Source of the DNA: Actinomyces timonensis DSM 23838
Lineage (GTDB): Bacteria > Actinomycetota > Actinomycetes > Actinomycetales > Actinomycetaceae
Direction: 5' to 3'
NCBI RefSeq assembly: GCF_000295095.1
Contig: NZ_JH806633.1
Span: 299,025 to 363,024 of the forward strand
Length of the DNA stretch: 64,000 bases
Shown: piece after piece, positions 45,417 to 54,606 of the stretch
How positions within the stretch are numbered: the first letter of the stretch is position 1
How the letters are laid out: the number at the start of each line of letters is the position of its first letter
Notes under the pieces: generated by a model
The model's input: only the letters and a program-made list of their open reading frames with translations
Databases searched by the model: none
What the model was told of the DNA's origin: nothing
Position numbers and translations under genes: made by a program

Positions 45417-46820
45417 GTGCACCTGCCCTGGTGGTCCACCCTTCCGTTCGTGGCCATGCTCGCGAGCATCGCCACCCTCCCCCTCATCCCCGCCACCGCG
45501 CACTGGTGGGAGAAGAACCGAAACCAGCTCATCCTCGCCTCGGCCCTCGGCCTGCCCGTGGCGGCCTGGATGTGGCACGAGCTGGGATGGCGGCGGGTCT
45601 TCGCCGCCGTCGTCGAGTACGGGCAGTTCATCGCCCTCCTGCTGTCGCTGTTCGTCGTCGCTGGCGGCATCTACCTCAAGGGCGATATCGAGGCTACGCC
45701 CCGCAACAACACGATCTTCCTGGCCATCGGCGGCGTGCTCGCCTCCTTCGTGGGCACCACCGGCGCCGCCATGCTGCTCATCCGCCCACTGCTCGCCACC
45801 AACCGCGAGCGGCGTTACCGCGTCCATACCGTCCTGTACACGATCTTCATCGTCGCCAACTGCGGCGGCCTGCTCACGCCTCTGGGCGACCCGCCGCTCT
45901 TCCTCGGCTTCCTGCGCGGCGTCCCCTTCACCTGGACGTTCCACCTGTTCCGCGAGTGGCTGTTCGTCAACGGGATGCTGTTGGTTTCCTACTTCGCCCT
46001 GGACACCTACTTCCACTCCCAGGAGCCCAGCGCCAACATCAAGCGCGACAAGTCCGAGGTCGAGCCCCTCGGCCTGCGCGGCACCGCCAACTTCATTTGG
46101 TTCGCCGTCATCATCGCCGCCGTCGCCCTTGCCCCCTCCATCGACGTCCACGCCATCGAGGAGGGCCACGCCGTCTTCACCGACTGGCTGCCGATCCGCG
46201 AGGTCATCATGCTCGGCGCCGCGGCTGCCGCCTACTTCCTGGGCGACAAGCGCGTGCGCTACGAGGACAACCAGTTCACCTGGGGCCCCATCGCCGAGGT
46301 CGCCGCCCTGTTCGTCGGCATCTTCCTCACGATGATCCCGGCCCTGGAGTACCTCGACGAGATTGCCCCGAGCCTGCCGATGAACGAGATCACCTTCTTC
46401 GTCTTCACCGGCGGCCTGTCCTCCGTGCTCGACAACGCCCCCACTTACGTCACCTTCTTCGAGGTCGGCAAGGTCGTGGACTCCCCGGGCGGGGCGCTCG
46501 TGGCCGGCGTGCCCGAGCTGTACCTCGTGTCGATCGCGCTGGGCTCGGTGTTCTGCGGCGCCATCACCTACATCGGCAACGGCCCGAACTTCATGGTCAA
46601 GTCCGTGGCCGAGTCCGACGGCGTCGCCATGCCCTCCTTCGGGGGCTACGTCGTCCAGACCGCCACCCGCCTCGTGCCCATCCTTGCCGCCATGGTCATG
46701 CTCTTCATCGCCCAGCCGCTCTGGGTCAAGCTCCTCGGCGGCCTGCTGACGGCGACCCTGCTCGCCTGGGACGCCGCCCTCTTCCTGCGCGGCCGTCGCC
46801 TGGCCATCCAGGACGCCTGA
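45417..46820 (+). CDS. NhaD/CitMHS-type sodium:proton antiporter
   Basis: A 467-residue polytopic membrane protein of the ion transporter superfamily (CitMHS/ArsB/NhaD). About twelve hydrophobic segments are visible. Helix-break regions GTTGAAMLLIRPLL and ANCGGLLTPLGDPPLFLGFL match the first half-site and FTGGLSSVLDNAPTYVTFFE with YIGNGPNFMVKSVAE the second. This pattern is annotated as sodium:proton antiporter, though organic-acid transport is possible. The GTG start has a ribosome site (AGAGGAGA), and TATGGT at 45376-45381 is a candidate -10. It converges on the phosphate-ester transporter gene. Confidence 0.85.
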   Translation: MHLPWWSTLPFVAMLASIATLPLIPATAHWWEKNRNQLILASALGLPVAAWMWHELGWRRVFAAVVEYGQFIALLLSLFVVAGGIYLKGDIEATPRNNTIFLAIGGVLASFVGTTGAAMLLIRPLLATNRERRYRVHTVLYTIFIVANCGGLLTPLGDPPLFLGFLRGVPFTWTFHLFREWLFVNGMLLVSYFALDTYFHSQEPSANIKRDKSEVEPLGLRGTANFIWFAVIIAAVALAPSIDVHAIEEGHAVFTDWLPIREVIMLGAAAAAYFLGDKRVRYEDNQFTWGPIAEVAALFVGIFLTMIPALEYLDEIAPSLPMNEITFFVFTGGLSSVLDNAPTYVTFFEVGKVVDSPGGALVAGVPELYLVSIALGSVFCGAITYIGNGPNFMVKSVAESDGVAMPSFGGYVVQTATRLVPILAAMVMLFIAQPLWVKLLGGLLTATLLAWDAALFLRGRRLAIQDA

Positions 46821-46836
46821 GCACCAGAGGACAGTC

Positions 46837-46878
46837 GGCGCGGCGCCCCGATCCTTGGTAGTACCGGGACGCCGCGCC
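46837..46878. terminator. Two-way terminator
   Basis: A 14-bp stem with one mismatch (46837-46850 with 46865-46878, GGCGCGGCG core) lies between convergent genes ending at 46820 and 46896 and can serve both. Confidence 0.75.
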
Positions 46879-46895
46879 TCCTCGTACTGCCGGGC

Positions 46896-48293
46896 TCAGT
46901 CCTCGCCCACGTGCTGGGAGCGCTCCTCGAGGAGGCGGCGCTCGTCGCGGCCCACGACGAGCATGAGCACGACGGCGATGACGGCCACCCCCACGAGGCA
47001 CATGTAGGTGACATTCCACCCCGCGTAGTCGATGAGCCTGCCGACGCCGCTGGAGGCGAGCGTGGCGCCCAGCAGATAGCCGAACAATCCCGTGAAGCCA
47101 GCGGCCGTGCCCGCCACGTTGCGCGGGGACAGGTCAATGGCCTGCAGGCCGATGAGCATGACCGGCCCGTAGATGAGCCCGCCGATGATCGCGATGAACA
47201 GGTAGAACACGCCCATGGGCGCCGTCGGCGGCAGCTGCCAGTAGATGATGAGGGCCACGCCCACCCCGCCGAGGAACAGGATGCCGGCGCCCGAGCGCCA
47301 GCCGTGGAAGACGCGGTCGGACACCCAGCCGCACAGCAGCGTTCCCGCGATGCCCGCGCCCTCGTAGATCGCGAAGCCGAGGATGCCGTCCTTCACGTTC
47401 GCGCCATGGATGTAGTCGGTCAGGTAGACCGGGATCCAGTTGAGCACGCCGTAGCGCAGCGTGTAGACGAACACGTTGGTGACCGCCAGGAGCAGGATGA
47501 CCCGGCTCTTCAGCACGTGGTTGAACAGCAGGGAGCGCCAGTCCTCCTTGCTCTCGTCGGCCTCCACCTTGGCGGGGTCATCGGCGAACTCCTCGATCGG
47601 CGGCAGGCCCATGGCCTCGGGGCGGTCGCGGATGAGCAGGAAGGCGACGACGGCCACCCCGAGCGCCACGATCGCGGGCGCCCAGAACGCGGGGGCCCAG
47701 TCGGCGTCGTCGGAGGCGAAGGCGTCCAGGGCCCAGGCGGAGATGAGGCCGACCCCGGCGCCGCCGACATTGTGCGCGCAGTTCCAGATCGAGGTCTTCC
47801 AGCCGCGCTCGCGCGTGGAGAACCAGTGGACGAGGACTCGCCCGAATGGGGGCCATCCCATGCCCTGGAACCAGCCGTTGATGAACATGAGGACCGCGAA
47901 CAGGCCCACCGAGGCCGTCAGGGCCGGCACGAAGGCGATGAACAGGTTCATGACGGCGGACAGCGCCAGCCCCAACGGCATGAAGTAGCGGGCGTTGGCG
48001 CGGTCGGAGATCATCGCCATGAAGAATTTCGACAGCCCATAGGCGAAGAGCACCGCATTGGCCACAAGGCCGATATCGGAGGCGCTCATGATGCCGTGGT
48101 CCTTGAGGATCGAGGCCACGAGCGACACGTTGTTGCGGATCAGGTAGAACCCCGCGTAGCCGATGAAGATCCCCATGAACGCGCTCGCCGGCCACTTCTT
48201 GTAGGCGGGGGCGATCTCATGGTCGGGCAGGCGGGGACGCGCCGGCGGCGCTGAGAGGAAACTTAGAGGACGGGGTGGTTCAGAGGACGTCAT
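46896..48293 (-). CDS. GlpT/UhpT-family organophosphate transporter
   Basis: A 465-residue MFS protein of the organophosphate:phosphate antiporter family. The N-terminal GYAGFYLIRNNVSLV segment holds the conserved Arg, and GLSKFFMAMISDRANARYFM and FINGWFQGMGWPPFGRVLVH are typical of GlpT/UhpT/PgtP. A charged loop (residues ~225-245) separates the two halves. It likely imports a sugar phosphate, glycerol-3-phosphate or phosphoglycerate in exchange for phosphate; which one is unclear. A strong ribosome site (AAGGAG) precedes the ATG. No two-component regulator (UhpAB-like) is adjacent. Confidence 0.9.
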   Translation of the reverse strand: MTSSEPPRPLSFLSAPPARPRLPDHEIAPAYKKWPASAFMGIFIGYAGFYLIRNNVSLVASILKDHGIMSASDIGLVANAVLFAYGLSKFFMAMISDRANARYFMPLGLALSAVMNLFIAFVPALTASVGLFAVLMFINGWFQGMGWPPFGRVLVHWFSTRERGWKTSIWNCAHNVGGAGVGLISAWALDAFASDDADWAPAFWAPAIVALGVAVVAFLLIRDRPEAMGLPPIEEFADDPAKVEADESKEDWRSLLFNHVLKSRVILLLAVTNVFVYTLRYGVLNWIPVYLTDYIHGANVKDGILGFAIYEGAGIAGTLLCGWVSDRVFHGWRSGAGILFLGGVGVALIIYWQLPPTAPMGVFYLFIAIIGGLIYGPVMLIGLQAIDLSPRNVAGTAAGFTGLFGYLLGATLASSGVGRLIDYAGWNVTYMCLVGVAVIAVVLMLVVGRDERRLLEERSQHVGED

Positions 48294-48460
48294 TGCTCCT
48301 TGATCGGTCCTGCCCGGGCGGGCAAGACCATCAATTCTGCTCCTCCGATGAGCCCCCTGTCAGCGGCGGCGCGCGCCTATCAGCGATCACTCGCGCCGTG
48401 GGCCGGCCAGTCAGCCGCGCCGTCGGGCCGTGGGACGCCGGGCGCGCAATCGCGGCGCCC

Positions 48461-49552
48461 TCAGGCGGTGCCGGGCGCGGTGACGAAGTCGATGAGCTCC
48501 TCCATGCGGCCCAGCAGGCTCGGCTCTAAGTCCTTGTACGAGCGCACTGTCGCCAGGATCCGCTGCCAGCCGCGGGCGACATCCGCCTGGGTGGCGTGCG
48601 GCCAGCCGAGCGCGTCGAGCGTCCCGTGCTTGATATCCGTGCCGCGCGGGATCTCAGGCCAAGCGCGCAGGCCCACCCGTTCGGGGCGCACCGCCTGCCA
48701 CACGTCCACATACGGGTGTCCCAGCACCAGGACGTTCTCCCCGCCCGGCATCGTGCGCACGCGCTCGGCGATCCGCGATTCCTTGGAGCCGGCCACGAGG
48801 TGGTCCACGAGCACGCCCGCCCGCCGCGCCGGCCCCGGGGCGAACTCGGCCATGACCTCCTCGAGGTTGTCCACGCCGTCGAGCATGAGGACGACGACGC
48901 CCTCATGGCGCAGGTCATCGCCCCACACCTTCTCCACGAGCTCGGCGTCGTGCTTGCCCTCCACCCAGATCCGCGAGGCGCGGGCCGTGCGGGCGCGCTC
49001 GCCCTCCACCGCGTAGGAGCCCGACGCCGTCAACCGCCTCCCGCCGGCGCTCACCGGGCCGCTCGGGGCGCGGCGCGCCGGCACCGGCGGGTCGAGGATG
49101 ACGGGCCGGCCCTCCAGCCAGAAGCCCGGGCCCAGCGTGAAGCCGCGCCGCGCCCCATGGCGGTCCTCCAGGACGACGATCCGCCGGCCCCCGGACTTCT
49201 CCACGGCAACCGCCGCCCCCACGAAACCGGTCTCGCGGTCCTCCAGCACCATGCCCCGCTCGACGGGCACATGGACCGACTCCGGTCGGATGGCGCGCGG
49301 GCCCACCCGGTGCGGGTCCGCGGCGAGGACATCGCCCCCATAGCGGTCAGTCAGCGACGGCGCGGCGGGGGCAGTAGGAGCCCCGCGGCCGCCGGAGGCC
49401 GACCGGTTGCCGGTCTTCGCAGTCCTCGCGGGCTTGGCGGCCGCCGCCTCGTGCTGCTGGGCGCGGGTGGCGCCCTGCTCGCGCAGGGCCTTGCGGCGGG
49501 CCGCCGTCGCGCCGGGGACGGCCTGGGGGCGGTAGGGCATCGCTGGAGTCAC
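48461..49552 (-). CDS. DUF3097 family protein
   Basis: A 363-residue actinobacterial DUF3097 protein. The conserved core includes RYGGDVLAADPHRVGPRAIR and IWVEGKHDAELVEKVWGDDL, a Toprim-like Glu-containing segment, followed by VVLMLDGVDNLEEVMAEF and LVLGHPYVDVWQAVRPERV. A nucleic-acid role is a possible inference from the Toprim resemblance; function is unproven. The GTG at 49552 is chosen because minus-strand TACCGT (49565-49560) ends 7 nt before it; a GTG at 49576 is the alternative. It is divergent from hrcA, the usual order in this phylum. Confidence 0.9.
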   Translation of the reverse strand: MTPAMPYRPQAVPGATAARRKALREQGATRAQQHEAAAAKPARTAKTGNRSASGGRGAPTAPAAPSLTDRYGGDVLAADPHRVGPRAIRPESVHVPVERGMVLEDRETGFVGAAVAVEKSGGRRIVVLEDRHGARRGFTLGPGFWLEGRPVILDPPVPARRAPSGPVSAGGRRLTASGSYAVEGERARTARASRIWVEGKHDAELVEKVWGDDLRHEGVVVLMLDGVDNLEEVMAEFAPGPARRAGVLVDHLVAGSKESRIAERVRTMPGGENVLVLGHPYVDVWQAVRPERVGLRAWPEIPRGTDIKHGTLDALGWPHATQADVARGWQRILATVRSYKDLEPSLLGRMEELIDFVTAPGTA

Positions 49553-49559
49553 GCCGGGC

Positions 49560-49565
49560 ACGGTA
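49560..49565 (-). promoter_or_regulatory. DUF3097 leaderless -10 box
   Basis: Minus-strand TACCGT lies 7 nt before the GTG at 49552 and decides that start. Confidence 0.5.
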
Positions 49566-49609
49566 GCGAGGCTCACGCTGGGCGAACGGGAGACCCGCCG
49601 GGCCGGGCG

Positions 49610-49640
49610 TAGGATGGCACTCGCTGACCGAGAGTGCTAA
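49610..49640 (+). promoter_or_regulatory. hrcA promoter with CIRCE operator
   Basis: The right arm GAGTGCTAA (49632-49640) is a perfect CIRCE half, the spacer is 9 nt, and the left arm ATGGCACTC (49614-49622) matches six of nine bases. The -10 TAGGAT (49610-49615) overlaps the left arm, so HrcA binding would cover the promoter. Confidence 0.85.
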
Positions 49641-49675
49641 TACGAGAGGGCCTGAGCCGGGAGGAGGGCGACACC

Positions 49676-50740
49676 ATGGCTGATGACCGCCGTCTCAAGG
49701 TCCTGTCCGCCATCGTCACGGACTACGTGCGCACCCGCGAGCCCGTCGGCTCGCGCGCCCTCGTCGAGCGCTACCGCCTCGGCGTCTCCCCGGCCACCAT
49801 CCGCAACGACATGGCCGCCCTGGAGGACGAGGGCTACATCCACCAGCCCCACACGAGCGCCGGTCGAGTCCCCACCGAGAAGGGCTACCGGCTCTTCGTC
49901 GACGAGGTCGCCCGCGTCAAGCCCCTGTCCGCCCCCGAGCGCGCCGCCATCTCCGCCCTGCTCACCGGCGCGGTGGACCTGGAGCAGGTGGTGGCCCGCA
50001 CCGTGCGCGTCCTGGCCCAGCTCACCGGGCAGCTCGCCGTCGTCGAGTACCCGAGCCTGCGGCTGACCGCCCTGCGCCACCTCGAGCTCGTCGCCCTGGC
50101 GCCCACGCGCCTGCTCATGGTCATCATCACGGACACCGGCCGTGTCGAGCAGCGCACCCTCACCCTCATGGGCGACCATGCCGGCCAGGGATCCGACGGC
50201 GCGAGCGGCGTCATCGACCCGATCGCCCTGGAGCGCCTCAAGGTCCGCCTCAACGCCTCGCTGGTGGGGCGCCGCGCCGACGCCGTCGTCCCCGTCCTCG
50301 CGGGACTGGCCGAGCAGGCCCCCGCCGACGAGCGCGCCCTGCTGGCCGCCGTCACCGGCGAGCTCATCGCGGCCCTCCGCCCCGACGCCGAGGAGCGCAT
50401 CGCTGTGGCCGGCACCGCGAACCTCGCCCGGGCCACCCCCGACTTCACCACCATGGGGCCCCTCCTAGACGCCATCGAGGAGCAGGTCGTCCTCCTGCGC
50501 CTGCTCTCCGGGGACCCCGCCGACGCCTCCGGGATGCGCGTGAGCATCGGCTCGGAGAACCACGAGGACGCCCTGGCCGAGGCCAGCGTCGTCACCGCCG
50601 GGTACGGCCCGGGCATCGGCGACGCCGTCGCCCACCTGGGGGTCATCGGCCCCACCCGCATGGACTACCCGGCCACCATGGCCGCCGTGCGCGCCGTCGC
50701 CCGCTACCTGTCCCGGTTCCTCGCCGGGCCGCAGGACTGA
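49676..50740 (+). CDS. hrcA: Heat-inducible transcription repressor HrcA
   Basis: A 354-residue heat-shock repressor that binds CIRCE. The N-terminal winged helix contains [20 protein letters not shown] and [20 protein letters not shown], then [20 protein letters not shown]. The C-terminal GAF-like domain includes [20 protein letters not shown] and the final [20 protein letters not shown]. The upstream CIRCE indicates autoregulation, with GroEL as the usual co-repressor in other bacteria. A strong ribosome site (GGAGGAG) supports the ATG at 49676. dnaJ follows 65 bp downstream. Confidence 0.97.
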   Translation: MADDRRLKVLSAIVTDYVRTREPVGSRALVERYRLGVSPATIRNDMAALEDEGYIHQPHTSAGRVPTEKGYRLFVDEVARVKPLSAPERAAISALLTGAVDLEQVVARTVRVLAQLTGQLAVVEYPSLRLTALRHLELVALAPTRLLMVIITDTGRVEQRTLTLMGDHAGQGSDGASGVIDPIALERLKVRLNASLVGRRADAVVPVLAGLAEQAPADERALLAAVTGELIAALRPDAEERIAVAGTANLARATPDFTTMGPLLDAIEEQVVLLRLLSGDPADASGMRVSIGSENHEDALAEASVVTAGYGPGIGDAVAHLGVIGPTRMDYPATMAAVRAVARYLSRFLAGPQD

Positions 50741-50787
50741 GCGGGCCGCCGCACCCACCGCACCACTGACCACCGACTGACGACTGA

Positions 50788-51921
<1,134 letters not shown>

Positions 51922-51979
51922 GCGGGCGCGCCGGGCGTAGTGCGGCGGGTGCCAGCGGAGCGCGGGGCGGGGGATGCCC

Positions 51980-52786
51980 TCAGGCCTGCTGGGATCCTGG
52001 CCAGTACAGGGAGTCCGGGGTGGCGCGCGCCCCGAAGATCGCCTGGCCCACGCGCACGCAGGTCGAGCCGCCCTCGATGGCGAGCTCGAAGTCGCCGCTC
52101 ATCCCCATCGACAGCTGGCCGTCGCCCACCGTTCCCGCCTGGAGGCCGGCGTCGCGCAGCTGGCGCATGGTGGTGAAGCAGTCGCGGACGCGGGCGGCGT
52201 CGTCGGTGTGGGCGGCCAGGGTCATGAGGCCGCGCACCCGCAGGGCGGAGTAGGCGGGAAGGGCTGCCAGGAACGCGGGGACGTCCGCGGGCTCCAGGCC
52301 GAACTTGCTCGCCTCACCCGAGGAGTTGACCTGCACGTAGACGTCCAGGGAGCGGCCGAGCGACTGGAGCCGGCGGTCGAGGGCCTCGGCCACGCGTAGC
52401 GAGTCCAGTGCCTGGAACTCGTGGGCGAAGGCCGCGACGTCCTTCGCCTTGTTGGTCTGGAGGTGGCCGATGAGCGCCCAGTGGATGGGCAGGTCCGCCA
52501 GGTTCTCGCTCTTGCGCTTGGCCTCCTGCACCTTGTTCTCGCCCATCTCGGTGATGCCCGCGGCGACGGCGGCCCGCAGCCGCTCCTCGGGGACGGTCTT
52601 GGAGACTGGCAGAAGGCGGATCTCTGAGGTGTCCCGGCCAGCGCGCTCGGCGGCCGCCTCGAGGCGCGCACGGACGGCGGCGAGGTTGTGGGCGAAATCC
52701 TCCGGCGTGATCGCGGTGGTGAAGCGCGGGCTGCCGGCGGTGGGGGAGGCCTGCGAGTCGGGAGTGGAGGGCGAGTCCTGCGTCAT
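51980..52786 (-). CDS. YggS/PLPBP-family pyridoxal phosphate homeostasis protein
   Basis: A 268-residue alanine-racemase-like single-domain PLP-binding protein that buffers pyridoxal phosphate. The PLP lysine lies in IRLLPVSKTVPEERLRAAV. Further motifs are EMGENKVQEAKRK, HWALIGHLQTNKAKDVAAF and LSMGMSGDFELAIEGGSTCV with VRVGQAIFGAR. An N-terminal Ser/Pro-rich extension of about 25 residues is unusual. It is transcribed against its neighbours, convergent with dnaJ and divergent from rsmE. Minus-strand TAGCGT (52799-52794) ends 7 nt before the ATG, indicating a leaderless mRNA. Confidence 0.93.
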   Translation of the reverse strand: MTQDSPSTPDSQASPTAGSPRFTTAITPEDFAHNLAAVRARLEAAAERAGRDTSEIRLLPVSKTVPEERLRAAVAAGITEMGENKVQEAKRKSENLADLPIHWALIGHLQTNKAKDVAAFAHEFQALDSLRVAEALDRRLQSLGRSLDVYVQVNSSGEASKFGLEPADVPAFLAALPAYSALRVRGLMTLAAHTDDAARVRDCFTTMRQLRDAGLQAGTVGDGQLSMGMSGDFELAIEGGSTCVRVGQAIFGARATPDSLYWPGSQQA

Positions 52787-52793
52787 GGCCAGG

Positions 52794-52831
52794 ACGCTAG
52801 CACCGGGGCGCGGGGCCGTGCCCCGTAGGCT
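52794..52831. promoter_or_regulatory. Divergent leaderless promoters of yggS-like gene and rsmE
   Basis: Within 51 bp, minus-strand TAGCGT (52799-52794) serves the yggS-like gene 7 nt on, and plus-strand TAGGCT (52826-52831) serves rsmE 6 nt on. Each promoter's -35 must lie near or inside the other gene. Confidence 0.55.
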
Positions 52832-52837
52832 TAGAGC

Positions 52838-53626
52838 GTGACCGCGCCCGTTTTCATCCTGAGTCCCGACACCCTTGAGTCCGCCGGTGCCGCCGCTGCG
52901 GCAGGGCCCGGGGATGCGCTTGTCCTCACCGGCCCGGAGGCGCGCCACGCTGTGGCCGTGCGAAGGCTGCGCGCGGGTGAGCGCGTGGACCTCGTCGATG
53001 GCACGGGCCTGCGCCTGGTCTGCGAGGTGACCGCCGCGGGTGAGGGCGGCGCGAAGGACTGCCTGGCCGTGCGCGTCCGTGAGCGCGTGGATGAGGCGGC
53101 GCCGCCGGTGCGGCTCGCCCTCGTCCAGGCGCTGGCCAAGGGCGGTCGCGATGAGCAGGCCGTGGAGACGGCCACGGAAGTCGGTGTCGACCTCGTGGTG
53201 CCGTGGCAGGCGGAGCGCTCGATCTCGGTGTGGTCGGGGCCGAAGGTCGCCAAGGGGCGGGTGCGCTGGGAGGCCACGGCCCGTGAGGCCGCCAAGCAGG
53301 CGCGCCGGGCCCGCGTTCCCGAGGTGGCCGAGCCGCGTGGAACGGCGGGTCTCGCCGCGTGGGCGCGGGATGTCAGCGCTGGCGGGGGAGTGGTGCTCGT
53401 CCTGCACGAGGAGGCGACCGCTCCCATCAACGGCGTGGAGTTGCCCAGCGCCGGTGTGGTGGGCGTCGTTGTCGGCCCTGAGGGCGGGATCAGCGCCGAG
53501 GAGGTCTCGGCGCTGGAAGAGGCTGGCGCGGTAACGGTGCGGCTCGGCCCGCATGTCATGCGCACGGCCTCGGCCGGCCCCGTTGCCCTGGCCGTCCTCG
53601 CCCAGCGCGCCGGCCTGTGGTTCTAG
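52838..53626 (+). CDS. rsmE: 16S rRNA (uracil-1498-N3)-methyltransferase
   Basis: A 262-residue SPOUT methyltransferase that modifies U1498 of 16S rRNA. LTGPEARHAVAVRRLRAGER forms the N-terminal PUA-like domain. The knotted SAM site is visible in VVGPEGGISAEEVSALEEAG and RLGPHVMRTASAGPVALAVL. LVQALAKGGRDEQAVETATE is the third family motif. The GTG start is set by a leaderless box 6 nt upstream. In many actinobacteria it is followed by phoH and ybeY; here an 8-kb accessory block intervenes. Confidence 0.96.
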   Translation: MTAPVFILSPDTLESAGAAAAAGPGDALVLTGPEARHAVAVRRLRAGERVDLVDGTGLRLVCEVTAAGEGGAKDCLAVRVRERVDEAAPPVRLALVQALAKGGRDEQAVETATEVGVDLVVPWQAERSISVWSGPKVAKGRVRWEATAREAAKQARRARVPEVAEPRGTAGLAAWARDVSAGGGVVLVLHEEATAPINGVELPSAGVVGVVVGPEGGISAEEVSALEEAGAVTVRLGPHVMRTASAGPVALAVLAQRAGLWF

Positions 53627-53666
53627 TAGCACGCTCATCGGCGAGCGACCTCGACTTTTCGTTGCA

Positions 53667-53894
53667 ATGACGGTGGCGTGGCGGCGAGGCCGAAGCTCCC
53701 GTGCGCATTTGCCCGCCGAATGCGCACGGGAGGAATCCTGCGATCGAGCGATCCGCATGATTCCAACGATGATCTCGACCGCGGAGGGCCCTGAGCGTGC
53801 CGATTTTGGACTGCGGTCATTGACCAGGGCGCCGCGCCTCGCTGGTCGGCGTCGATGGGGCATACTGCGGGCATGCTGATGACGGTGGCGTGGC
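53667..53894. repeat. 16-bp direct repeats around a hairpin
   Basis: ATGACGGTGGCGTGGC occurs at 53667-53682 and 53879-53894. Between them a perfect 13-bp inverted repeat with an 11-nt loop (53696-53732) probably ends rsmE. The layout resembles a small insertion footprint, but no gene lies inside. Confidence 0.6.
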
Positions 53895-53910
53895 CTGCGA
53901 GGAGTCGACG

Positions 53911-54540
53911 ATGAGCCCGCGCGGGCGCAGGCCCGCTGGCAGCCCGGATGCCCGCGAGGCGATCCTCGTCGCGGCCCGCAACGCCTTCGCGCGCGACGGC
54001 TACCACACCTCGCTGCGCGGCATCGCCCGGGAGGCCGGCGTCGATCCCGCCCTCGTCCACCACTACTTCAAGGACCGCGCCGAGCTCTTCGCCGAGGCCG
54101 TCGTCGCCTCAGCGGCAGGGGCGAGCGCCGTCGATATCTCCGAGCGCGCCGAGGCTGTCGCGCATCTCGCCCCCGAGGAGCTGGGGGAGGGGATCGTCCG
54201 GTCCTTCGTGGGACTCTGGGACGGGATGGGGCCCGACCGCTTCGCCGCCGTCATCCGCGCCGCCATGAGCAGTGACGAGAGCCTGGCGCCCTTCCGCGAG
54301 TTCGTCACCACCGGAATCCTGGGGCGGATCGTGGGCAAGCTGGCGCCCGACCAGCCCGAGCTGCGTGGCCAGCTCATCGCCAGCCAGCTCATCGCCAGCC
54401 AGCTCATCGGTTTCGGGATGGCCCGCTGGATGGCCCGCATGGAGGGGATCGCCCAGCTCGACATCGAAGAGGCAGTGGCGCTCGTCGGCCCGACGATCCA
54501 GCGCTACGCCACCGGGGAGCTACCCCGGTCGGGCGACTGA
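53911..54540 (+). CDS. TetR-family regulator
   Basis: A 209-residue repressor. Residues ~12-58 (REAILVAARNAFARDGYHTS, LRGIAREAGVDPALVHHYF) form the TetR DNA-binding helix-turn-helix. The C-terminal ligand domain has no recognised specificity. Residues ~154-168 repeat QLIAS twice and QLIG once, encoded by 15-bp tandem repeats. The ATG at 53911 has a ribosome site (GAGGAG). The ABC exporter genes start 66 bp downstream on the same strand, so it very likely controls them. Confidence 0.9.
   Translation: MSPRGRRPAGSPDAREAILVAARNAFARDGYHTSLRGIAREAGVDPALVHHYFKDRAELFAEAVVASAAGASAVDISERAEAVAHLAPEELGEGIVRSFVGLWDGMGPDRFAAVIRAAMSSDESLAPFREFVTTGILGRIVGKLAPDQPELRGQLIASQLIASQLIGFGMARWMARMEGIAQLDIEEAVALVGPTIQRYATGELPRSGD
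54370..54409 (+). repeat. 15-bp tandem repeat inside the TetR gene
   Basis: CAGCTCATCGCCAGC occurs at 54370-54384 and 54385-54399, then 10 bases of a third copy. It encodes QLIAS-QLIAS-QLI and keeps frame, so copy number could vary without breaking the gene. Confidence 0.85.
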
Positions 54541-54571
54541 CGGGTTACGGCGAGCGCTGAACCACGACCCC

Positions 54572-54600
54572 TTGACGGGGCGGCGCCGCGCTCGTATATT
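54572..54600 (+). promoter_or_regulatory. Near-consensus promoter of the ABC exporter
   Basis: TTGACG (54572-54577), a 17-nt spacer and TATATT (54595-54600) form an almost ideal promoter, 6 nt before the ATG. The palindrome GCGGCGCCGC lies in the spacer and is a candidate TetR-regulator site. Confidence 0.7.
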
Positions 54601-54606
54601 CATCAC

